DNA from: Photorhabdus luminescens subsp. luminescens
Lineage (GTDB): Bacteria; Pseudomonadota; Gammaproteobacteria; Enterobacterales; Enterobacteriaceae
Assembly (NCBI RefSeq): GCF_001083805.1
Contig: NZ_JXSK01000008.1
Coordinates: 186,001-250,000 of the forward strand
Reading direction: 5' to 3'
Length of the DNA: 64,000 bases
Position 1 is the first letter of the stretch. Each line of letters starts with the position of its first letter. A program made the position numbers and the translations under genes. This document shows positions 57,827-64,000 of this stretch, one piece after another. The notes under the pieces were generated by a model. That model saw only the letters and a list, made by a program, of their open reading frames with translations. It was not told the origin of the DNA and ran no database searches.

Positions 57827-59041
57827 ATGCTAGCAGTTAAAAAATCCAGCAAATTGGATAATGTTTGTTATGACATCCGCGGCCCTGTACTCAAGGAAGC
57901 TAAACGCCTTGAAGAAGAAGGTAATAAAGTCCTCAAATTAAATATTGGTAATCCAGCACCCTTTGGTTTTGAAGCGCCAGATGAAATCTTGGTAGATGTT
58001 ATCCGTAACTTACCAACCGCGCAGGGTTATTCAGATTCGAAAGGTCTGTATTCCGCGCGCAAAGCTATCATGCAACATTATCAAGCCCGGAATATGATGG
58101 ATGTGACTGTTGAAGATATTTATATCGGCAATGGCGTTTCTGAATTAATCGTTCAGGCAATGCAAGCATTACTGAATACCGGTGATGAAATGCTGGTTCC
58201 TGCGCCTGATTATCCTCTCTGGACTGCGGCAGTTTCACTTTCCAGCGGTAAAGCCGTACATTATATGTGTGATGAAGGGTCAGATTGGTTTCCTGACTTA
58301 AACGATATCCGTAACAAAATTACGCCTCGCACACGTGGGATTGTGATTATTAACCCTAATAATCCAACGGGTGCTGTATATAGTAAAGAACTGCTATTAG
58401 AAGTTGTTGAAATAGCCCGTCAACATAATTTGATTATTTTTGCTGATGAGATTTACGACAAAATCTTATATGACGATGCAGAGCATCATTCAATTGCCGC
58501 GCTCGCCCCTGATCTGTTAACGGTAACATTTAACGGGCTATCGAAAACATATCGGGTAGCCGGTTTTCGTCAAGGCTGGATGGTATTAAACGGCCCGAAG
58601 AAACACGCTAAGAGCTATATTGAAGGTTTGGAGATGCTGGCATCAATGCGTTTATGCGCTAATGTGCCAATGCAACATGCTATTCAAACTGCCTTAGGTG
58701 GTTACCAAAGTATCAGTGAATTCATTTTACCTGGTGGTCGTTTGTATGAGCAGCGTAACCGAGCATGGGAATTAATTAATCAAATTCCCGGCGTTTCCTG
58801 CGTAAAACCCAAAGGCGCTTTATATATGTTTCCAAAAATTGATATGAAGCGCTTTAATGTTCACGATGACCAAAAGATGGTGCTTGACCTTTTATTACAA
58901 GAGAAGGTTTTGTTAGTGCAAGGAACCGCATTTAACTGGCCGGAACCTGACCATTTCCGCATCGTGACGCTACCAAGGCTCGATGAGCTGGAGATGGCAA
59001 TTCAGAAATTCGCTCGATTTATTGGCAAATATCATCAGTAA
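57827..59041 (+). CDS. alaA: Glutamate-pyruvate aminotransferase AlaA
   Basis: The 404-residue PLP enzyme of aminotransferase class I makes alanine from pyruvate and glutamate. It reads SSKLDNVCYDIRGPVLKEAK and onward as in E. coli AlaA (405 residues). NPNNPTGAVYS and IFADEIYDKILYDD line the cofactor site, and the PLP Lys lies in FNGLSKTYRVAGFRQGW. ATG 57827 is preferred over an ATG 60 bases upstream because family homology starts here and AAGGT precedes it. Confidence 0.94.
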   Translation: MLAVKKSSKLDNVCYDIRGPVLKEAKRLEEEGNKVLKLNIGNPAPFGFEAPDEILVDVIRNLPTAQGYSDSKGLYSARKAIMQHYQARNMMDVTVEDIYIGNGVSELIVQAMQALLNTGDEMLVPAPDYPLWTAAVSLSSGKAVHYMCDEGSDWFPDLNDIRNKITPRTRGIVIINPNNPTGAVYSKELLLEVVEIARQHNLIIFADEIYDKILYDDAEHHSIAALAPDLLTVTFNGLSKTYRVAGFRQGWMVLNGPKKHAKSYIEGLEMLASMRLCANVPMQHAIQTALGGYQSISEFILPGGRLYEQRNRAWELINQIPGVSCVKPKGALYMFPKIDMKRFNVHDDQKMVLDLLLQEKVLLVQGTAFNWPEPDHFRIVTLPRLDELEMAIQKFARFIGKYHQ

Positions 59042-59042
59042 A

Positions 59043-59092
59043 AATAATCTCTCCGTTCACAGAAAGAGATGACTGATAACGGAGATTATTCA
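59043..59092 (+). terminator. Weak hairpin after alaA
   Basis: AATAATCTCTCCGTT and AACGGAGATTATT pair with a small bulge around a 22-base loop, directly after the alaA stop. A T run is absent. Confidence 0.4.
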
Positions 59093-59705
59093 TACCATGC
59101 ATCCTATCGGTGTAGAAGAAAACCTATTTCTTCTATTCCGATGAATCTAACCTGTCCGATAAATCTAGCCTGCCCGTTTTTTCCTCACTGAGGAAAACCT
59201 CCCTTGTCAGAGAAAAATCTTGGATAATCATTTCCATAACTTTCTTTATTGATACCAAATGACGATTCTCTGCCAAATAAGACCAATAAATTTTCATTTT
59301 TTACCGGTAACACAGACTAATTTTTTTATTTTATCGGAGACTTTTACAGTGATTATATAAGGCATTAGCAAGATACAAAAGAATTAAACATTGCATTTAT
59401 TAAACTTGATAAAAGAGAACACCTGAATAAATAACAAACTATTGTAAATTATATGAAATTTTTGTATATAAATTGTATATAAAATGGAGCGGAGAAATAA
59501 ATTTCTTTAAAAAAATATATCCATTACGACTATAACATTGCCAGTTAATGGTAAATGTAAATCAACCATATCACCCCTGCTATACAGCCCAGTCTGGATA
59601 CCCATTTTAATGAGTGTTAGATAAATAGCATATTTCCCTATAAAATTAAGGGATAAAAATAAGAAACGATTTTAAGGTTTACTTCACCCCCATCCACCGC
59701 TCACA
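59093..59705. other. AT-rich spacer between alaA and the yfbR ERIC
   Basis: These 610 bases hold no gene, repeat or structure that I can support. Confidence 0.45.
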
Positions 59706-59833
59706 ATATACCCTTCATCTTTCAAGCTGCTGCTTTGTTGGCTGCACTCACTCACCCCAGTCACATAGTTATCTATGCTCCTGGGGATTCGTTCACTTGC
59801 CGCCGCGCTGCAACTCGAAATCTATTAGGTATA
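59706..59833 (-). repeat. ERIC element (128 bp) upstream of yfbR
   Basis: This is the reverse complement of the elements at 2370 and 8866: it starts ATATACCCTTCATCTTTCAA, has CTCCTGGGGATTCG in the centre and ends ATTAGGTATA. Its end lies 22 bases before the yfbR start, so it becomes part of the yfbR leader. Confidence 0.88.
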
Positions 59834-59855
59834 AAAGCAATGTTTACTGTAAGAG

Positions 59856-60455
59856 ATGATTATGAGCCACTTTTTTGCCCACCTTTCCCGTTTGAAACTG
59901 ATTAACCGTTGGCCTCTGATGCGCAATGTACGTACAGAAAATGTGTCCGAACATAGCCTACAGGTAGCTTTTGTCGCACATGCCTTAGCCATTATCAAAA
60001 ACCGCAAATTTGGCGGCAACGTGAACGCTGAACGCATTGCGTTGTTGGCTATGTATCACGATGCCAGCGAAGTTATCACCGGAGATTTACCCACTCCGGT
60101 CAAATATCACAATCCCCATATCGCGAGGGAATACAAAAAGATAGAAAAAATCGCACAGAAAAAATTACTGGAAATGCTGCCGACAGAGCTGCAAGAGGAT
60201 TTCCGCTCAATTCTGGATGACAGTCAGCATACAGCAGAAGAAACTTTTATCATTAAGCAAGCCGATTCTCTGTGTGCTTATCTGAAATGTCTGGAAGAAT
60301 TATCGGCAGGTAACCATGAATTCAATCTGGCGAAAACCCGGCTTGAAAAAACCCTGGCTGATCGTCACAGCCAGGAAATGGATTACTTTATGCAGGTTTT
60401 TGTACCAGGATTCAACTTGTCATTGGACGAAATTAGCCTCGACATTCCACATTAA
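59856..60455 (+). CDS. yfbR: 5'-Deoxynucleotidase YfbR (HD domain)
   Basis: The 199-residue enzyme hydrolyses 5'-deoxynucleoside monophosphates. HD-domain metal ligands are visible: [14 protein letters not shown] (His), [19 protein letters not shown] (His-Asp) and [16 protein letters not shown] (Asp). Length and start ([20 protein letters not shown]) fit E. coli YfbR; a second ATG six bases in is also possible. The ribosome site is weak and an ERIC lies just upstream. The 3' end overlaps that of yfbS by four bases. Confidence 0.93.
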   Translation: MIMSHFFAHLSRLKLINRWPLMRNVRTENVSEHSLQVAFVAHALAIIKNRKFGGNVNAERIALLAMYHDASEVITGDLPTPVKYHNPHIAREYKKIEKIAQKKLLEMLPTELQEDFRSILDDSQHTAEETFIIKQADSLCAYLKCLEELSAGNHEFNLAKTRLEKTLADRHSQEMDYFMQVFVPGFNLSLDEISLDIPH

Positions 60456-62284
60456 AATGGAAACAACCAAGGGATGACCAGCACACTTATCACCATCACC
60501 AACATGGTAAACGGCACGCCCAAACGGACAAAATCAGAAAACTTATAACCACCGGGGCCAAGAACCAGCGTATTGACTGGGGATGAAACCGGGGTCATAA
60601 ATGCGGCAGAAGCTGCTACACCAATAATCATGGCAAATGGCATGGGAGATACTGCCATTTCACGTGCGGCAGCAATGGCTATCGGCGCCATTAACACCGC
60701 CGTTGCCGTATTGGAAATAAACAAACCAATTATGGCGCAAAGTATAAACAGACATACCAACATCACCCTCGGCCCCATATCGCCTGCAATATCCATCAGG
60801 CCACGGACTATCAAATCAATCCCGCCCGTCTTCTGTAATGCCAGCGCAAACGGCATCATCCCGACAATCAGGATAATACTAGGCCAATGAATCGCGCGGT
60901 ACGCACTTTCCATATCAATACAACGGAATTTTCCCATCAACAGGCAGGCTATCAATGCGGCAATGACATTAGGTACTTCATCGGTAAGCATCATGGCTAC
61001 CATGAGTACCAAACTAAAAAGCGCATGCGGCGCTTGAGATGTTGCCGGGGCTACCTCTTCAATCTCAACCGGTAGATTAAGGACAATAAAATCGCGCATT
61101 TTGGTTTTTAGGACACGGATCAATTTCCAATCACCAATAACCAGCAAAATATCCCCAAGTTGTAGTGGCTCATCGACCAGCTTACCCGATAACGATTCCC
61201 CATCACGTCGAATACCAACAACATTCAAACCATAGCAGGTACGAAAACTTATTTCCCGCAGCGACTTACCCAATAAATCCGATTCTGGGATCAGAGAAAC
61301 TTCCGCCATCCCCACGTTACGAGATTGTTCAGAGAAATATTCTCCACGCAGCACCATCGGTTCTAATAATTGCTCACTGCAAAATTGACGCAGATCCACC
61401 TCACCGTCTGACATATCAACCAGTAGCACATCCTGCGCTCTCAATTCGGTATTGCCCATCGCGCTGACCATAACACGCCGAAAACGCCGCCAGCGCTCAA
61501 TACCGACGACATTAGCCCCATAGCGGGCACGCAAATTTGACTCATCAAGAGAGAGGCCAATCAACGGAGAACCCGGGCGGACTGCCAGACGACGCGCGCG
61601 ACCTGATAATTTATAGTCGCGGATAAGGTCACGGAAAGTACGGCGATCCCATTTGTCATGACCTTTATCCGATTGATTATTTCCTAGCCAATAACGAGCA
61701 ATCAGCATATAACCAATACCGGCAAACAGAATCAAAATACCAATAGGTGTAATAGAGAAGAATTTGAAACCAGGAAGCCCTTCCCGTATCAACTCACTGT
61801 TAACCACCATATTGGGCGGCGTCGCTACCAGCGTCATCATGCCGCTGATAAGCCCGGCAAAACTCAAAGGCATCATCAACCGCCGCGGCGAAATCTTCAT
61901 TCTTGCCGCCACGCTGAGCACCACAGGAATGAAAATCGCAACCACGCCCGTTGAGCTCATAAAAGCGCCAAGCCCCGCAACAGTCAGCATCAGTAACGCC
62001 AACATTTTGGTTTCGCTGTTTCCGGCCCCCTTTACCAGCCAATCCCCCATTTGATAAGCAACGCCAGTCCTGACCAACCCCTCGCCGATAACAAACAAGG
62101 CAGCTATCAGCAACACATTGGGATCACTAAAACCACTGGTTGCCTCACTTAACGTCAACGTTCCACTCATGACAAACGCGATAATCACCAATAATGCGAC
62201 AATGTCCATACGCAGTTTACTGGTGGTAAAAAGAACAATAGCTATCAACAGCAGGGTCAATACCCACAAGAGTTCGCTATTCAA
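60452..62284 (-). CDS. yfbS: SLC13-type anion transporter YfbS with two RCK_C domains
   Basis: This roughly 610-residue inner-membrane protein has about 11 hydrophobic helices in two halves, with the [12 protein letters not shown] and [12 protein letters not shown] hairpins of the divalent anion:sodium symporter group. Two TrkA-C (RCK_C) domains lie between the halves ([19 protein letters not shown] and [20 protein letters not shown]). Its substrate is not known. The start is taken as TTG 62284 because GAGG lies five bases upstream and the next residues (NSELLWVL) align with the start of E. coli YfbS; an earlier TTG at 62302 has no ribosome site. Confidence 0.9.
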   Translation of the reverse strand: MNSELLWVLTLLLIAIVLFTTSKLRMDIVALLVIIAFVMSGTLTLSEATSGFSDPNVLLIAALFVIGEGLVRTGVAYQMGDWLVKGAGNSETKMLALLMLTVAGLGAFMSSTGVVAIFIPVVLSVAARMKISPRRLMMPLSFAGLISGMMTLVATPPNMVVNSELIREGLPGFKFFSITPIGILILFAGIGYMLIARYWLGNNQSDKGHDKWDRRTFRDLIRDYKLSGRARRLAVRPGSPLIGLSLDESNLRARYGANVVGIERWRRFRRVMVSAMGNTELRAQDVLLVDMSDGEVDLRQFCSEQLLEPMVLRGEYFSEQSRNVGMAEVSLIPESDLLGKSLREISFRTCYGLNVVGIRRDGESLSGKLVDEPLQLGDILLVIGDWKLIRVLKTKMRDFIVLNLPVEIEEVAPATSQAPHALFSLVLMVAMMLTDEVPNVIAALIACLLMGKFRCIDMESAYRAIHWPSIILIVGMMPFALALQKTGGIDLIVRGLMDIAGDMGPRVMLVCLFILCAIIGLFISNTATAVLMAPIAIAAAREMAVSPMPFAMIIGVAASAAFMTPVSSPVNTLVLGPGGYKFSDFVRLGVPFTMLVMVISVLVIPWLFPF

Positions 62285-62402
62285 AATGGCCTCTATCAAC
62301 AAAGAAGAAGATATTAGTGTCGAAAACTTGGCTAGTAGACCATTTTATTGAGGGAAAATCTCCAGTTGCGATCAACAATATATCCACTTTTCATCATGAA
62401 TC

Positions 62403-62858
62403 TTAAATATCATCAAGAAACGAACGATCGAGTTGTTTAAATGCGCGTTTCAACAGTTCTGCGAGAGATTGATAAGTTGGCGTTTGCTGCACTGGCGCCA
62501 TTGCGATACCGGCTGCGGCAAATTTATCACGGATTTCATGGAACCATTTCAGCAATGCCGCCGGTAGCGGCGTTGCTGCTCGTTTCCCCAACCACCATAA
62601 CCCTTGCATCGGTAAACTACAGGCAAACAGCGCCGTCGCCGCCGCTGGACCAAGCTGACCACCCAGTGCGATTTGCCACGTCAACGTAAAAATAGCCAAC
62701 GGCGGCATAAACCGGATACCAAAACGGGTCGCCTTAATAATCCGGTTTTCAGGAAACATGGGCGCCAATTGTTTCTCAATCGGCCAAGTTTTCATGTATT
62801 GCTGTCCCAGTTGCATCTTTCTCAGCCATCCATTACTGGTGGGAGGTGTTGCGCTCAT
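62403..62858 (-). CDS. yfbV: UPF0208 membrane protein YfbV
   Basis: The 151-residue protein has two membrane helices ([19 protein letters not shown] and [20 protein letters not shown]), then a cytosolic tail ending [17 protein letters not shown]. It is the same length as E. coli YfbV, which is linked to insulation of the Ter macrodomain. The start at 62858 is chosen because GAGG lies five bases before it; the neighbouring ATG codon is too close to the site. Divergent from ackA. Confidence 0.92.
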   Translation of the reverse strand: MSATPPTSNGWLRKMQLGQQYMKTWPIEKQLAPMFPENRIIKATRFGIRFMPPLAIFTLTWQIALGGQLGPAAATALFACSLPMQGLWWLGKRAATPLPAALLKWFHEIRDKFAAAGIAMAPVQQTPTYQSLAELLKRAFKQLDRSFLDDI

Positions 62859-62943
62859 CATGACCTCGATCAATTAAAAACACATTTTTTAAAAAAACAT
62901 TGTAAATGATAAAATATTTTTTGTAGGATTAAGTATATTTTGT

Positions 62944-63001
62944 CTTTACTGCTGTCTATCGGTATCCTACATCCACTTTTGTGTTATACACAGCAGTAAA
63001 G
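62944..63001. repeat. Perfect 12-base inverted repeat
   Basis: CTTTACTGCTGT and ACAGCAGTAAAG are separated by 34 bases in the yfbV-ackA spacer. It could be a paired protein site or an RNA hairpin. Confidence 0.6.
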
Positions 63002-63110
63002 CGACACATTTTACTTTTTTTACTGCATTTAGGTTCATTTTGTTAACAAATCACGCTATCTCTTAACATCATGGCTGGCAAAAAAGGGGTTTTGAAAATC
63101 GAAACCTTAT

Positions 63111-63138
63111 CATCATGCTCTCTGCATTTAGCATGATG
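63111..63138. repeat. Perfect nine-base inverted repeat upstream of ackA
   Basis: CATCATGCT and AGCATGATG are separated by ten bases, about 110 bases before the ackA start. Candidate operator or leader hairpin. Confidence 0.5.
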
Positions 63139-63249
63139 TTAATCATTTAATGTCATCACCTTACGCGCTAAGCTAATAAGTAATTGACGTTTTATTAATC
63201 ACATGTCTTATCTGTAAGACTCAATGACAAACACGATATAGGTATTTCC

Positions 63250-64000
63250 ATGTCAAGTAAGCTGGTACTGGTCCTCAATTGCGGTAGCTCTTCTCTGAAA
63301 TTTGCTATCATCGATCCTGCTAACGGTGAAGAATATCTTTCTGGTCTAGCTGAATGTTTTAACCTGCCTGAAGCCCGCATTAAGTGGAAAATGGATGGCG
63401 CAAAACATGAAGCCGCTTTAGGTGCTGGTGCAGCCCACAGTGAAGCATTGAACTTTATTGTTAATACTATTCTGGCCGAAAAACCAGAACTTTCTGATCA
63501 AATCGCCGCAATCGGCCACCGCATTGTTCACGGCGGTGAAAAATTCACGGCATCCGTCACCATCAATGATGAAGTGATTCAAGGGATTAAAGACGCGGTT
63601 CCATTCGCGCCATTGCACAACCCTGCTCACCTGATTGGCATCGAAGAAGCGAAAAAAGGGTTTCCGCACCTGACTGACAAAAACGTTGCCGTATTCGACA
63701 CCGCGTTCCATCAGACCATGCCGGAAGAGGCTTACCTGTATGCCTTGCCATACAACCTGTACAAAGAGCACGGTATTCGTCGCTACGGCGCACATGGAAC
63801 CAGCCACTTCTTCGTTTCCCGTGAAGCGGCAAAAACCCTCAACAAACCGGTTGAAGAGCTGAACGTTATCGTCTGCCATCTGGGTAATGGCGGTTCTATC
63901 TCTGCTATCGTTAATGGTCAATGTGTTGACACCTCGATGGGATTAACGCCACTGGAAGGTCTGGTCATGGGTACTCGCAGTGGCGACATCGATCCAGCGA
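63250..64000 (+). CDS. ackA: Acetate kinase AckA (3' end outside window)
   Basis: The first 250 codons are visible. [20 protein letters not shown] is the phosphate-binding start, [20 protein letters not shown] and [13 protein letters not shown] form the active site, and [13 protein letters not shown] with [18 protein letters not shown] follow in order. The enzyme interconverts acetyl phosphate and acetate with ADP/ATP. AGGT lies seven bases upstream. Divergent from yfbV, as in E. coli; pta is expected next. Confidence 0.96.
   Translation, partial: MSSKLVLVLNCGSSSLKFAIIDPANGEEYLSGLAECFNLPEARIKWKMDGAKHEAALGAGAAHSEALNFIVNTILAEKPELSDQIAAIGHRIVHGGEKFTASVTINDEVIQGIKDAVPFAPLHNPAHLIGIEEAKKGFPHLTDKNVAVFDTAFHQTMPEEAYLYALPYNLYKEHGIRRYGAHGTSHFFVSREAAKTLNKPVEELNVIVCHLGNGGSISAIVNGQCVDTSMGLTPLEGLVMGTRSGDIDPA

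Larger units (their letters stand above)
62859..63249. promoter_or_regulatory. Divergent yfbV-ackA promoter region with inverted repeats
   Basis: It holds a 12-base perfect inverted repeat (62944-62955 with 62990-63001) and a nine-base one (63111-63119 with 63130-63138). The ackA-pta promoter should lie in the second half. Confidence 0.5.

Overview
The window looks like the chromosome of a Photorhabdus-type bacterium, or a close Morganellaceae relative such as Xenorhabdus. The evidence is a moderately AT-rich Enterobacterales backbone in familiar gene order (menFDHBCE, nuoA-N, lrhA, alaA, yfbR, yfbS, yfbV, ackA), several ERIC elements of about 128 bp, and a two-gene alpha-pore-forming toxin of the XaxAB/PaxAB/YaxAB family. 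No tRNA, rRNA or CRISPR array was seen.

Positions 1-13,000 are a worn accessory region. It opens with a GC-richer FitAB/VapBC-type toxin-antitoxin pair. A damaged polyol or sugar locus follows: a Gfo/Idh/MocA dehydrogenase, a LacI regulator, the first third of an FGGY kinase cut off by a dead IS50/Tn5-like element, and a polyol-permease-like MFS transporter. Three ERIC elements here abut gene stumps, one of them a second copy of the dehydrogenase 3' end. Next come an Nlp-like regulator, an Abi_2 (HEPN-type) gene broken at an A6 run with a strongly structured RNA-like segment upstream, a decayed CdiA toxin tail with its immunity remnant, and two small unknown genes that may be orphan immunity genes.

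Positions 13,000-23,000 hold a two-partner contact-dependent inhibition locus on the minus strand: cdiB, cdiA (TPS domain, FHA-like body, DUF637-like region, nuclease-like C-terminus), then four intact paralogous immunity genes at a 666-669 bp period. A fifth copy is truncated by a fragment of tyrP. Every intact immunity gene keeps the last few codons of a toxin gene, with the same TAATG stop/start overlap as the live pair.

Positions 23,000-35,000 hold tyrP with two TyrR-box-like sites, yfaZ, a small-subunit catalase, a DUF4258/HTH pair that looks like a toxin-antitoxin module, and the full menaquinone set menF-menD-menH-menB-menC-menE. Positions 35,800-39,000 hold the xaxA/xaxB toxin genes and a third small gene of unknown function, between AT-rich gene-poor stretches.

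Positions 40,300-64,000 are core backbone: the 13-gene nuo operon for respiratory complex I, its neighbour lrhA (hexA), alaA, yfbR preceded by an ERIC element, yfbS, yfbV and the start of ackA. The men and nuo products work together in respiration, since complex I passes NADH electrons to quinones that include menaquinone. CDI, XaxAB, the Abi-like gene and the toxin-antitoxin pairs form the conflict and virulence layer.
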